A stretch of 64,000 bases of DNA from Sodiomyces alkalinus F11 (GCF_003711515.1 NW_021167093.1:422643-486642); one strand, 5' to 3'; positions 13,490-24,830 are shown, numbered from the stretch's first letter. A program made the numbers and translations. Notes: generated from the letters alone by a model not told the origin.

Positions 13490-14230
13490 TATAAAACGTT
13501 TATTAAGGACTTAGAAGAATATTTTTACCTTAATTTTAGTAATTTTTAGAGCGATAAGACGAAAGTCTATTTCGCTAATAACGCTCTTCCTTAGGCTATT
13601 AGGTCGCGGTAGCATTCCTAATAACGGTTAATTACTATGCCTAGAGCTATTATAGCGACTTAGCAGGAAATAAAGAATTTCCTTTTAGGGTAGATCGTTA
13701 ACGATAATACCCGTACGATAACCGCCGCGGACTAACTATTTAGTGACTCTACTAAGTAACGAGATAGGGAGAAATATAACCACTTTCTTAACCGGATTAA
13801 TCGATTCTTTAATAAGATCCTTATACCTATTAAAGATAACTAGCGTATATAGCTTATAATCGTTAAGCTATAATGGCCCATTCGCGACTATATAATCGCT
13901 AAAGGACTACCTAAAACTTACGCCGAACTTTATTCGATAGTATAGAAGGCTAAGATACTTCGGAATAAAGACACGGTAGAAGATAAGGATAAGGTATCGG
14001 CTCCGTAATCACGGCGGTCTAACCGCTCGGCAGCTATAAACTAAGCCGGTGGTAGTTCAAAGAGAAGCCCGTCCCCGGAAGATCCGGAGACCTCCGCTAG
14101 ATAAGAGACGACCCTGAATTAACTAAAAAGACGCAGTTTAGTAGATATAGAGTGCTACTACTATCATTAAAAGGGATATCTTCATAATAATTACCCGAGA
14201 TTAAAGCATAATAATAGCGGTTCTAATACC
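13490..14230 (+). pseudogene. Decayed gag-like protein of R2 with zinc knuckle
   Basis: The frame from about 13495 reads FIKDLEEYFYLNF and continues as helical, charged text (LITMPRAIIATQQEIKNFLL, then FNKILIPI near 13813) to about 13970, typical of retroelement Gag in length and composition. At 14151-14192 a C-x2-C-x4-H-x4-C knuckle is recognisable by spacing: the ligand positions now read Cys, Tyr, Tyr, Tyr. The three changes are TGT to TAT, CAT to TAT and TGC to TAC, all RIP-type. Gag would have packaged the element RNA. Identification rests on pattern only. Confidence 0.65.
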
Positions 14231-14389
14231 TCTAGCTCGAACCTAAACCGATAACCCGTGGCCGGCGCGCGGTCGAATATTAGTCACACCTAATTTAATA
14301 ACTAGTCGTAGTAATAGGAAAACGCCCCGCCTTATACTAAGCCCTCGGGCTATAGGCTAATTAAAGCTCTTATAGCGTTAAGGTAAGGC

Positions 14390-14460
14390 GGGCGGTAGGT
14401 CTATACCACGGCTATCCTCGATAGAGGAGCGGATATACACGTCGTGGATCGATCTACCTT
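14390..14460 (+). pseudogene. Retropepsin-like motif of R2
   Basis: The text TTAILDRGADIHVVD near 14403-14447 fits the D-[ST]-G-A active-site signature of retroelement aspartic proteases, with Arg where Ser is usual. It follows the zinc knuckle at the spacing expected for Gag-protease. No clear RT follows it. Confidence 0.55.
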
Positions 14461-14879
14461 ACGAGAAGGATAGGTATTCTCGTAATAAACTATTCGTCGT
14501 ACGACTTTCTAAAACGTGTTGTTCCATAGCCACTATAAGGCGGCCTAAGATATGGTTACGATCCTTGGAAGCTTCTAGTTACGAGTCAGCTTTAACCTCG
14601 CGCTACCGGCGAACTAACCGCTTAGCTCGGGAGATTTAATTACGGGCCTCGCTTTAGTGGACACGAGTACCCTAAGCCGAGCCCGGGCTTCCGTTAATAA
14701 CCGCCGTTCACTTAGTATAAAACTACGGTTTTTATTAAAAACTCTTATAATATTATTCTGTATTAATTAAGCTAATTTACGAGTATTAATAGGTAACTAT
14801 AACTTATTAGTCGGCCGCGGAGCGGTTATAGCAGGGAAGGGGTATAGGACTTACCTTATTATAAGGCTTACTACCTTAT

Positions 14880-15470
14880 ATTTAGCAGTAATTATATTTA
14901 GCGGATCGTTCTACGAATATAGCTATATTAGCTATTGCTCGCTAAAGAACTACTAAAGGGTTAACTTACTTTCGGTAAAGAGGTATAAGCGGAAAATAAC
15001 GGGGGTAACGGTGAAATTAGTCTTAGTCCACTAATAGCGGGCGTAACGGTTATATAGTTCCCGTAGGGGACCGCTATAATATATCTCCTTTATATCTCCG
15101 CGAATAATAGGCTAAGGAGTAGTTATCGGACTACTAGGCGTTAATAGAGTAGTAGGAGGAGCGGTCGGAGGCGTAATAGGGGGAGCTATAGGCGGAATAG
15201 GCGTTAAAACTATCTTAGGGGCGGTAAGAACGGAAGTGGTAGAGTTATTATTAGTTCCCAAGGAACTAGCGGGCGATAACGTTACACTATTACCACTACT
15301 ACCGCTAATAGTAGCACCACCGCCGGTAGTCTTCGCGCACTTAGGGGCCCTTTTAGTAGCACCCCTAGCCTTTCGCTTACTACCCGTAGCGGGGGCACTA
15401 CTACTAGCGCTAATAGCGGCGATATTCTTTAAAGCCGTTTTAGGAGGTATATTAACGAATTAACGGCGAG
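14880..15470 (-). pseudogene. Antisense reading frame in R2 (Ser/Pro/basic-rich)
   Basis: The minus strand from about 15470 down to about 14890 reads with only RIP-type stops. It starts near an ATA-CCT-CCT-AAA (MPPK if the ATA was ATG). A basic, Ser/Ala-rich part (GSKRKARGATKRAPK) follows, then a Thr/Pro-rich linker (LTPIPPIAPPITPPTAPP), then a folded-looking part (IKEIYYSGPLRELYNRYARY and a SKLTLQQFFSE-like tail). The open frame on the opposite strand at 15236-15463 is its shadow. It lies downstream of the gag/protease frame on the opposite strand, like the frames in the chromoviruses and copia D. Function unknown. Confidence 0.5.
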
Positions 15471-16233
15471 CTATTAAATTATTAGTCTCCCGACGAAGAT
15501 AAGACCGTAGAGAAGGTAAAAAAGGCCTTATAGGAGGAATTATATTATTATAAAAAGAGAATTAGTTAACTAAGGGTATCCCTAACGGCTATTAGCTAAT
15601 ATCTAACTATTAACGATAGATATAACGCCGAGTTTATAACTAAAAAACGTAAGGACCCTAATCTTCGTCGACGTTCGAAGCGATAGAAGATTAATAGCGT
15701 TATAGCCGGGATTTAACTTACCTGCTATAACCTAGAAACTAAGGTTATTATAATAGCTTAAGAAGAATAGGAAGAGGATTATGAGATTTTAGAAGGTATA
15801 GAATAATATCTATGGCCTATAAGGCCGCCGTGTCTTCTATTTTATCTTATTAAGTAATAGATAAGAGTATTTACCTCCCCGAGTTACTATATTTATAGAA
15901 TAAAGGGGGCTAAGGTATTAACCACCTATACGATAGTTACTAAAAGGCTGTTATTTATATACTATCTAACTAATAAAGCCCTATAACTCTTTAAGATATA
16001 AATAATACTCTTAGTTAAGAGAATAAATTAATAAAGGATTTTAAACTAAATACCTTTAAGGTGCTTTATAACGGGATAATTACTAACCCACGATAGGTTC
16101 TTATCTTTAAGGGAATACTATTATTCGTGAATAAATCACTTATTAACTAAATACTATATAGCCTACTATAGTTACTAGATTACCCCTTCGTTTAATAGCC
16201 GCCTAAGGATAGGCGCTTTACGGAGGAGTATTA
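15471..16233 (+). other. 3' internal region of R2
   Basis: RIP-type DNA between the antisense frame and the 3' LTR. Some charged plus-strand text is readable (about 15490-15780) but I recognise no domain. A purine-rich stretch, cggaggagta, ends 4 bases before the 3' LTR and fits a polypurine tract. Confidence 0.4.
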
Positions 16234-16925
16234 TATTATAGATATACTAAGTAAGGGACGATAAGATATACTTAGCTTATCGGGTTAATAATAGCAGATA
16301 TATCACGGACTAACCGGTTATTAATACGGCACTATCTTAATAGTATAGCTAAGGGATAGTATCCACGAGACTCATATCTATAATCCAGAAAGGCCTATCT
16401 AATAGCAGGTATACCTAGAATTAATAGGTCGTCGCTATAGTCTCGCTATTATATAGCTAAGGGATAGTATCCACGAGACTTATATCTATAATCTAGAAGG
16501 GTCTATTTAATAGCAGGTATACCTAGAATTAATAGGTTGTCGCTATAGTCTCGCTATTATATAGCTAAGGGATAGTATTTACGAGGGATATTACCACGAC
16601 CTAAAAGGGCCGAGGCTATATCTAGATTCCTAGATATCAGGCTATAGGAAGTCAGAGATAGGACTACTAGGACTTACCAGGAGGATAAAGGTTAAGATAT
16701 TAGGTGTAATAGTCTTATATGAAAGGAGTTAGGCGGGGATAGATAGGAGGATTCTAGTTAGACCCCGGATAGCTATAAAAGGAGCGACTTAGGGACCTTT
16801 TTCTTAAGGCGGGCAACGAATAATCTAAGCATTCTAAGACCCCTTACCTATAGATAAACCACTATTCACTTAGGACGTATCAGTTAATCACTATTATGCC
16901 ACTCTATACGAGGATACCTTTAACA
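16234..16925 (+). repeat. 3' LTR of R2 (692 bp, two 108-bp repeats)
   Basis: Starts tattatag, which aligns with tatcacgg of the 5' LTR through C/T and G/A changes only, and ends taaca directly before the GAGGA duplication. The tandem array occupies 16355-16570. Confidence 0.85.
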
Positions 16926-16930
16926 GAGGA

Positions 16931-17443
16931 TCCCTAACTAGGTATACGTGGAGGACGGGGTGATTAGAGAAATAAGGGAGTATAATAGCTCTTTACTTAG
17001 TTTATTTACCTGTATCTGCTTATTTTCGGGAGTTATCTACGCTGCGAGGGCGTAAACAAGATAAGTACGGCCGAATTATAACCGCGTAGATACAGCGTTA
17101 GAGTGGTTTCGGTAGACGGTTATATAACCCCCCCTTTTCAGGCCGCTGGATCTACAACCTATATATATATTAAGGATAGGCTTAGGATATCCCTATCGAC
17201 GGATTATTATTAAATTATAATCCTCTTTTATAATTACTTATTCCGCGTTTAAGATATCTTTCCAGTTTAACTTACGTTACCCTAATCAGAATAGTAACTA
17301 CCGATCTACTTCTTCGCTAAAGGTTATAGCGGTATTGGTTATGTTTTGGTTATATATCGTGGTTTTTCTAGACTGACCTCTTTATCTGGTCTTTGTCTTG
17401 ACGATCTGGTGCCACTACGTCTTTATCCAGTTATAATCCTAGG
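16931..17443 (+). repeat. Terminal 510 bp of R1a, LTR-like
   Basis: Matches 43918-44412 in reverse complement along its length. It contains attataaccgcgtagat at 17075-17091 followed by a TATATAA-type box near 17120. It ends ..ccagttata where the LINE sequence resumes. No second copy is seen at the left of R1a, so whether it is an LTR or a unique 3' region is open. Confidence 0.55.
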
Positions 17444-19344
17444 TAAGAGCGGTTAGCTCCGTGTTCTACTAAGGGATAGGTAGGCGTTTAAAGGTGCCCT
17501 CGCGGCGATACGGTATAGCCTTATCGGCTAGGGTTATAAGGTCCCCGATTAGGTTATCTAGTACTAAGTCGATATATTCTAGTATTATAAAGGGGCTAGT
17601 CTACTATAGTTACGTAGCGGCGAGCTAAGGGACCTATAAGGTGTTAAAGTCTTTCTAGACCTAGTAGGGCCCGCCTAGGTCCCGCGGTAGTATAATCGCG
17701 GTGCTTAGCACGGTATTTATCTCTATATAGATTGAGGCCGTCTATAAGTAGTAGTCCGACCCGATAACGGTCTTATCGGGGCCGCCGAAATCATAGCGGA
17801 GCCCCTATATCGCCTATATAAGGTCGATAATACTAGTATACCGGCCCGGGCGGTGCTATATAGTAGTTCCGGGGGGGGGTTATCAAGTCTAAGTTCTACC
17901 GGGTCGTAAGGGTAAATGGGGTATCGGCTCGGGGGTAATAACGCGGTAGCTATAACTATAAGGGGTAGTATAGGTTAAAGTCCCCTATAAGGATATAGTG
18001 GCCCCGTAGTAGTACTATATCGAATATATCTTATAGGGGTATATTCTACGGGGTCCTAGCTAACTAGTAGTTCTATACGTAGATTAACCAGATTATAAGG
18101 GCATTATCTCTAGTTTTAAATATAACCGCGTAGGTATTGCGGTAGGCCCGCCACGTCTATATATATAGCGGGTATCTTTTATATTTATATAAAAGGGCGT
18201 AGCCTCCTCCTTAGATTAGCCGGTATACCCCTTAGGAGGGGTAGGCAGGGCTTTTTATAAAGGGGTTAAGGGCGGATTCCTGGATTACTATCACGTTATA
18301 CTCGGCGCGGTACCGAAATAGGAGCTCCCGCCGCGCTTAACTCCTCCCTATATTCCACGAAAAGATATAGATTCTTATTAATTAAGAGGGGGGGGGGGGT
18401 TAACATAATATACCCGGTATAACCGGAGTCTAGTTCTAGCTCTATAGCTCCTATTACGGTACCTTACTAGCCCCGCGGGGGACTATATAGGCGCTTATTA
18501 GGCCCGGTATCGGGGAGCCCTCCTATCATTTAATCCTTTTCGGGGGGCGTTTATAGCCCTTATAAAGGGGCCGGTCCTAGTCCTAGGCGATAATAATCGG
18601 GGGGAAGATCTACGCCTATTATAGGTATACCGCTTTAGTCTAGCGGGTAATATTAAAATCCCTAGCTTAGTACTTATATGCTTCGCGAGTCTTTTCGGCC
18701 TTTTTCCTTAGTAGTCGGTATAAGTCGTTAAAGGTATTATAGTCTTCGGTATAGGTAGTATAGCGGCGGGAGCGGCTAGGCGCCGAAGCGTTATAGTAAC
18801 CTAGGCCTTATATATACGCCGATTGGGGCTTAGCGTAGTAATAGTATACTCTCTTTACCATAGGGTAGCCGTTAGCCTTATAGCCGAAGTATAGATATTT
18901 ATAGCACCTTAGGGGGCTAAGGTTAGGATTATATAGTTTATAGATATAGCTACCCCCTTCCAAGAGGAGGGTATTCCGGATAAGGCTTACTGCCCTTTCT
19001 AGTAAAGCCGATTCGATAAGGAGAAGCGCTACCCTACTAATACCGCGGCAGGGTACTTATTATTATACTCGGAGGATTTTAGCCTTAGAGTTTATATCTT
19101 ATAAGGATACTAGTAAGTCCTCCTCGGATAAGGTGTTAAGGACCTCCCGGGGGATAGCCTTAATAAGTATAGGGTAGGTTTATACGGCTAGGGTAGCTCT
19201 TTTACTAAAGGCCTTCTTAATCTATTATTCCTCGTAGGTAGCCTACTACTATACCCCTTCGGTAAAAGTATGACAGATATCTCCGCTAAGTAGCTTCTAT
19301 ACCGCTATAGCGTTATATCGGGTAGGTATAGCGTTTTAGCTTAA

Positions 19345-20168
19345 ATAATTTCCTTTAGGGTCCTGGCTCTAAGGGGCTAGTCTTTAGTGAGGGTTCCTTA
19401 GCAGCCTATTAATTCCCGGTGATACCTAGCAGGGATTACTTTAAGTGGGGCGGGGTCCCGCGGCGGCGCTATTATAGGTACTCGGGCTATAATATTAGCC
19501 TAAGTCTTTTTTATACTACTTATTCCTTTTCGGAGTTTCTCTTAGATAATATAGCGGATAGATAGGGGGATAGCGTAGGTGGTAGATACGCCTAGTGGCC
19601 GCGCAAGGCCGTGGGTTCGAATCCTACTCCCCTTAATCGTGCGCGATTTTTTTAAAAAAAATCGCGCGCGACCTACCCGGAGCTCCTGCACGTCACAGGG
19701 GTCCCCGCCCGTTCGGGGAGATATTTATCAGCTTACGCGCTGATAATTAGAACCATACTGCCTCTAGTACGTACCCTATCACGCGTAATTAAGCGCATCT
19801 ATATACGTACTACTGCGATCGAGCCCTGGAGCCTAGGGAACTACGGGGAGCGCGTACCACCACTTAAGGACAAGTCCCGGACTGATAATTCTGCTTCGTA
19901 TATTCTTTACTTTTATATATAAGTTATGTAAATAACTAGATACTCGTTATAGGCTTAGTCTCCTTAATAGACTCGTGCCATAGCTTTAGGGCTGTATGCA
20001 CGTATTGAATTAAGAAAAAAATTGCGGATAGATATATATAGGTATACTAGCGGTAGCGTACCGGTATTCTTACGGGTACTACGTATTATAATTAGTTACT
20101 TTACAAGCTCCACGACCTATTTGATCGTGTTCCTATTTGCTAATAAGACCTAAATTTCTGCCTTAATC
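19345..20168. other. Insert of about 820 bp in LINE copy 1, partly RIP-poor
   Basis: LINE 2 reads straight from tagctaagat to aatttatttaagct, whereas here about 820 bases intervene. The middle part (19660-20110) keeps many CA and TG dinucleotides, so it is less mutated than its surroundings. It carries the tRNA-like unit at 19564-19660. No protein frame is visible. It could be a SINE-like element or a piece of unique DNA; end duplications were not resolved. Confidence 0.5.
19564..19660 (+). ncRNA. tRNA-like Pol III unit (SINE head or degenerate tRNA)
   Basis: A 71-base tRNA-like fold is visible. The 7-bp acceptor pairs aggggga (19564-19570) with tcccctt (19628-19634), the D-arm is 19573-19591, and the T-arm has the loop ttcgaat with a 5-bp stem. 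The A box is tagcgtaggtgg (19571-19582) and the B box ggttcgaatcc (19614-19624), a perfect consensus. The anticodon region is abnormal: a 4-bp ggcc stem with a 6-base loop and extra bases before it, so no isotype can be read. A hairpin with seven T follows (19640-19669, T run 19647-19653), a good Pol III terminator. This suits a tRNA-derived SINE head better than a working tRNA gene. Confidence 0.6.
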
Positions 20169-20489
20169 TTAGCTACTCTCGGTTCCAGGGGGCGCGGTAA
20201 TCCCCTTTTAGTCTCTTATCGGTTCCGCGCTATATCGTACCTCGGGGGGGGGGGGGGGGAGCGCTTATATTACGAAAAGTAGGTCCGTTACGAATTCTGT
20301 ATAGACGAGATCGGGCCACTATCCTATATCTCTTCTAGCTATACCGTAGCGCCGGTATTACGGTGCCGCTACGATAGTATCCCGGGAAGGAGGTAGTAGC
20401 TATAATCTCTATCTCGGTGGTTTTATCGATTTTACTCTTATTACGCGCCCGTGGTTAGTAGGCGTGTCAAAATCCGTGCTTTTTACGAT

Positions 20490-21256
20490 GTCTGTCTATA
20501 ATTAATGATAGGACCTTTAGTGGTTCTCGGTAAAGGATATCTATATAGTTTTTAACCGCGATCTTCACTATATAAGAGGATTATAATAGCTATAACCTAC
20601 CCATAGCTCTATCCCTTAGAACCTTAATTCCTAGGAAGTAACTGATTTTATCGCCTTCTAATAACCTATAGCTTTATTTAACAGTAGCCTCGAGATTATT
20701 AGCGTCGGCCTTATAATCTCTATAGTAGATAGGTCCGATATCGTTAACGTAGAAGAATAGGATTAAACCGTTATAAACTATAATATAAGGGTCATTAGGA
20801 ATGGCTATAAATCCTATCCTTTATAGTATACTATTAAATTCCTCTTATTCTAGTAGTAGCGGTACCCTTAACCGAAACGGGCTTTCCTTAGTAGTAGGAC
20901 CTTACCTAGTACTTCGTAGCCTTACGGTATCTTTATAAACACTTCCTCTTTAAGGCTAGTATTAACGAACACGTTAATAGCGTCGAACTACCTTATCTCT
21001 AGGTTAAATCAGGCGGCGATAGCTATTAGTATACGAAAGGACCGTAAGGCTAGTATAGCGACGTAGTTATCTTTAGTCTTTAACTATTTTTATTAATCCC
21101 CTTATACTATAAGGCGTACCTTATACTTAAGGAGGGTGCCCTCCTTATTAAATTTATAGGTATATATCTATCTATAGGGGAGGACTTATTATTTATTAGC
21201 CTGATTACCGCCTACCTCCTAGTAGCAGCCTATTTATCGGTAGTCCTTAAGGTATT
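20490..21256 (-). pseudogene. pol: Ty1/copia reverse transcriptase fragment A
   Basis: The minus strand carries copia RT text. The YVDD box near 20725-20745 reads YVND, with the first Asp codon changed GAC to AAC. The segment matches copia fragment B (54570-55107 and 63353 onward), and it shows the uninterrupted sequence at the site where chromovirus 2 is inserted in B. It also keeps about 150 bases (about 20937-21088) that B has lost. Both ends are breakpoints: the left is next to the 5' end of LINE 1, the right near 21256. Non-functional. Confidence 0.75.
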
Positions 21257-22459
21257 CCCCCCCTCCTTTCTATAATATTCTGCTTTATATTAGTTAGCCT
21301 AATTAAAACAATTAGTATCTCCCTGCCTATGTATTTTACGTTATTTTATATTATTTTATTATTAAAAGCTATACCCGCGTCGACCGCGCGCCTAGCTTTG
21401 GGGCCGAGGATAGAGGAGAGAGTGCTTTATACTCTTAACAATACCCCTAGCGCCCTCTTTTTTTTTAGCCTTTTCCTTTTACTTTTATTAGCCTAATTAG
21501 AATGAGTCCTATCGAATAAGCCCATTTTTAAGCCTTTTAGGCTATTAGTTACTTAGTTATTTATACTCTTATTCGTAGTCTTAATTCTACGGCTTCGTCT
21601 TTACCTCTTTTTCTTTTAGCCTTCCTATTTTTATACCGTTTTTACACGGCTTATTTCTATACACCTTTATTGCCTATATTATTCCTAATTTCCTACGTCT
21701 TTTATTCTTCTTCTTTTCCTTCTATCTTTATTATTCTAATTAGGGGAGCCCCGAGCCGTCTATCCTATTCTTCTTCTTCTTTTTTTCCTTTTCCTCTTCT
21801 TTTAGTTATTCTTTTAGTTCCGACGATTTCTTTAAGTCCTGCCACAGTATACGATAGTCAGCTTTTTCTGGAAAAGACTTCACGATTAGAAGAACGCGTA
21901 GGAAAAGATTTAACCTGCCTGCCTACCCGCCGCTCGTTACTACCTTAAAGGGAACCTCGCGCCGAAGATACCGTTACCGCTAACACTACTATATTACACG
22001 AAGACCGCCTAACCCCTATATTAGCTATATAAGAGAACTACCGCATGTGGAGGAGATAGCTAGAAGAGGTAAAGGACTACTAGGATTACTTAGAGGAGGC
22101 TTAATCAGGGTAATAAAGATATTATTTAGGTTATTATCGTTTATTTATACTAGATTTACGCGTTATTCAGAATTATCGTGGCTTTAGGAGTAAGGCGACG
22201 ATAATTAGGACCGTATTATAACCGCGTAGATCGGTTATTAGAGTTAGGATAACTAATTAGGTTAGCCGTATATTTTCTAACTAATTAGGTTAGGAGACTG
22301 AACCGGTTAATCAGGTTAAAGGGATACATGTGACCGATCCGGATTATATAAGGACCGTTTTATCCGATCTTCCTGTATCTAGATATACATCCACCTATCC
22401 ATCTTCGAATCAATAATTATAATCATTAATATTTTCAACGTTCTAGTGCTAGAACGTCC
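21257..22459 (+). other. RIP-type region with T-rich frame and promoter-like block
   Basis: An open frame from 21670 to 21948 is Ser/Phe-rich at first because it crosses a TTC/CTT-rich tract; its last third and the following 140 bases (to about 22085) read as charged, helical text with RIP stops, so a small broken gene may start here. At 22215-22231 the 17-mer attataaccgcgtagat recurs, followed by a repeated aactaattaggttag (about 22248-22295) and a TATATAAGG box near 22345. The block 22090-22440 therefore resembles the terminal region of R1 in layout and may be a divergent LTR. Confidence 0.35.
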
Positions 22460-23757
22460 CTGTATAGCTATAGTAGCTATATTCGCCGGACGGTTATTCC
22501 GCGCGCTAATAGTAATCGCTGCCTATTTTAACCTTACGCTATTATAATTCGATATTATAAACGTGTTTATATACGCGCCCCTCCCCTATAATATCTTTAT
22601 ATACCCGCCACTAGGTTTTCCGACCTATAGGAGTCGTTTATACCTGAAAAGTTCGTTATATAGACTTAAGGAGTCCCTATTACTTTAGTAAAAGCACGTT
22701 TCGGCTATCCTATTAGCGGATGGCTTCTAGATAGTATCGTAGGAACCATATTACTTTCTGCGTCTCGGTTTAAGCCTGTATTTCTGCGTTAATATTATCG
22801 TTATTATATATAAGAAAATAGCTAGAGCAGACTATTAATAACCTATAACGCTACTATAACCTATATGGTGGCAATCCTCTATAATAATTCCTTAGTATTA
22901 AGGTTATTCGCGACGGCGTCCCCCGTAAAGTCTAGCTATTATAGCGCGACTACGTTACTAAGTTAGAACGCCTATTAAAGCCAAATAATAAGCATAGCAG
23001 TAATTATCGCCTAACGTACCTAATTAAGGTTATAGAACTACTGCCCTATTCAGGGACCTTGACTAATATTAAAAGCTATTAACAAAAGATAGGATCTATA
23101 CTATACGTCGCTATAATATCGCGGCCTAATATCACGTTTATAGTATTAAGGCTATACTGCTTTAATACTAATCCAGGGCCGATATATTATAAGGCCGCTT
23201 ATTATTTAATCCTTTATGTAATTAATAGCTAATTATTTATATTAGAACTAAAGGGTAGTAATACTATTTAAATCTATACTAACGCCTTTTTTACAGATAA
23301 TACTCTTAACCGAAAGAGTAGTTAAGCGTTCGTGAAACGCTTATTTAGAGGAATTATCGCGTAGTATACTAATAAGTAAGATACGGTTATAATATTAATA
23401 ACCGAAATAGAGCTATCAGTGTTAGTATAAGGTATAACAGAGGGTATTTTTATATAACGGCTATTACGTAGTATAGGAGTGGAATTTAATAATCCGGAAT
23501 TAAGGATCCTATACGATAATAACTAAACGATTCGGTTAGTTGATGAAGATATTTGTATATTAATAACGCGCCTCCGCTATATAGATATCCACGGCTACTA
23601 GTTATAGTAAGTAAAGAAATAATACTAAATATTTCTAATGTATATGGCAAGGGCGGAAATAGTCGTAGACGGCCTAATAAAGGCTTTATATAACGAGAAA
23701 TCCACGATATTTAGGTCCTAGGTAGACGTAATAGATATACGGGAACGGCTATATTAA
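22460..23757 (+). pseudogene. Copia-like 3' pol (RNase H) remnant, left half
   Basis: The end of the frame reads as Ty1/copia RNase H. Recognisable text is LLTEIELSVLV near 23395, RYIDIHGY near 23575 and ARAEIVVDGLIKAL near 23650, which matches the usual H-x-ADGLTKAL end. The frame carries TAA/TAG of RIP type. It is cut at 23757 by chromovirus 1, and protein-like text resumes at 32052 (V-IKYLEDLENKFKGGYSKE near 32070-32130). The 5-base flanks attaa (23753-23757) and agtaa (32052-32056) agree at four of five positions. Confidence 0.6.
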
Positions 23758-24131
23758 TGTTAGATAGGTAGTTATAAGGAGTGAGCAGGTAGTAGCGAGA
23801 GGGTCCGAAAGAGAATAGGCGTGGATTATGTAGTAGTCACGGCTAGTCCGAATATAGGTGGTCTTAAAGAATCAGGATAATCGCTGCCCTCTTTATACTA
23901 AGGAGGGGGCACTATATAACTATTATATACTCTTAGGCTAATACGAGTATAGTTAAACGGATATCGTAAACGGATATCTACACCTAAGCCTAGGCCACGA
24001 CTCTATATAATAGTATCGGCCTGGGGTAGCCGTGGCTATATTAAGGTAGGAGCTCGGCCTTATCTATATGGGCACCCGTTATAGTCCTGTCGTGTATATA
24101 GCCTCTATCTCATAGGTAGGGGCACCTAATA
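23758..24131 (-). repeat. 3' LTR of chromovirus 1
   Basis: Plus-strand text begins tgttagataggtag and ends ggcacctaata. It matches the 5' LTR and both LTRs of chromovirus 2. It is more heavily RIP-mutated at its right end than the 5' LTR beside the enolase gene. Confidence 0.9.
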
Positions 24132-24830
24132 GGGTAACCTCCCCCGGAGTGCTCCTATCCTTAGGAGCGGCCGGTACCGGATAGGGCCACTTTTCCCGAT
24201 TATACCCGGTATCGGCCTATATTCCTACTATCCTTCTATTATTAATCCCGTACCCGACCCCGTTATAGTCCTATCGTAGTCCTGCCCTTAGTCCGTTACT
24301 CTATTCCTATAGTTCTTTTATTATTAATTCTATAAATGACCCTGTTATAGTCTTATCGTGGTCCTATTCCTAATCTATCGCTCCTATACTATAGCTAGTA
24401 TTAGCCTGCCTTTAATCTATATAAAGAACCGGTGCTATTATATAATATACCTAAAAATAGAAATTTATCTCCTTCCCTCTTATACCCCTTTTACCCTTAT
24501 GCATTCCTTTTTTATAGGAAGGAACGGTGCCCATATACCCTTTAAGGGGATATCTTCCTTAATGCCTCCCCCCTATTTCTTCTTCTCTTTTTTCTTTTTT
24601 TTCTTTACGCCTCCGATTTCGAGATTTTTCGTTATATCTATAGCGTGCTATAAATTAACTCTTATAGTGTTTTGCTTATAGAAGCAGGGCTTAATAGTTA
24701 TTAACGTGTTATAGCTCCTTAAGTTTTTTAATCTTTCCCTATTATCTTATAAATATCCTCCTAACGTCTCTCTATTCTAGGGGAAAATAACTTATATAGC
24801 TTCGCTAACTATCTTATATAGCTCCCTTAA
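24132..24830. other. Upstream region of the chromovirus 1 antisense gene
   Basis: Contains two diverged copies of a block with cctatcgtggtcct-type text (24240-24370) and one copy of a unit (about 24405-24440) present four times in chromovirus 2. The open frame at 24358-24681 is compositionally odd and not conserved in chromovirus 2, so I do not call it. The region may be the promoter of the antisense gene. Confidence 0.4.

Larger units (their letters stand above)
11854..16925 (+). mobile_element. Complete LTR retrotransposon R2 inside R1a, TSD GAGGA
   Basis: Two long direct repeats, 11854-12764 and 16234-16925, bound an internal region of about 3.5 kb. The outermost bases fit TG..CA ends (TATCACGG start, TAACA end in the 3' copy). 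The 5 bases before and after are identical, gagga at 11849-11853 and 16926-16930, a target-site duplication. The host sequence, R1a, rejoins across it as R1b predicts. Inside are a gag-like frame, a zinc knuckle, a retropepsin-like motif and an antisense frame. I see no reverse transcriptase or integrase, and the internal length is short for an autonomous element, so it was probably non-autonomous. All frames are RIP-broken. Confidence 0.85.
9860..17443 (+). mobile_element. Unclassified repeat R1a, split by R2
   Basis: R1a runs 9860-11853, is interrupted by the LTR element R2, and resumes at 16931-17443. The assignment rests on a second copy, R1b, at 43918-46591 in the opposite orientation. 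The last 600 bases of R1a coding sequence (11250-11853) and the whole terminal 510 bases (16931-17443) match R1b in order, with R2 cleanly removed. The right end, on the plus strand, is ..ccagttata (..ggttaca in R1b), compatible with an LTR-like ..CA end. No reverse transcriptase is seen in either copy. The upstream coding parts of R1a and R1b do not look alike, so the two may be different members sharing a 3' module. Left boundary is approximate. Confidence 0.6.
17444..20477 (-). mobile_element. LINE copy 1, 5' part only (ORF1 and endonuclease)
   Basis: Reverse complement matches LINE 2 from its 5' end (46592, here about 20477) to LINE 2 position about 48835, where R1a begins. It therefore carries the 5' UTR, ORF1 and endonuclease but no reverse transcriptase; the 3' part is not found left of R1a. 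The apurinic-type endonuclease signature GDFN is intact at 17974-17985 in ILIGDFNLYY. A 16-base G run sits at 20244-20259, matching an interrupted C run at the same place in LINE 2. About 820 bases (roughly 19345-20168) are an insertion absent from LINE 2. Confidence 0.75.

Noticed and set aside
15236..15463. 75-residue hydrophobic open frame, membrane-protein-like
   Set aside because: It is the reverse of the Thr/Pro/Ala-rich antisense frame of R2; Leu/Val/Ala runs arise from the complementary codons.
19564..19634. Standard tRNA gene
   Set aside because: The anticodon arm does not fold normally and no anticodon can be read, so it is listed as tRNA-like.
21670..21948. 92-residue open frame as a secreted protein
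   Set aside because: The apparent signal-peptide-like start is a translation of a TTC/CTT-rich tract in RIP-type DNA; only its last third looks coding, with stops following.
24358..24681. 107-residue open frame, longest outside enolase
   Set aside because: Not kept in chromovirus 2 and made mostly of Ile/Phe/Tyr from AT-rich sequence.
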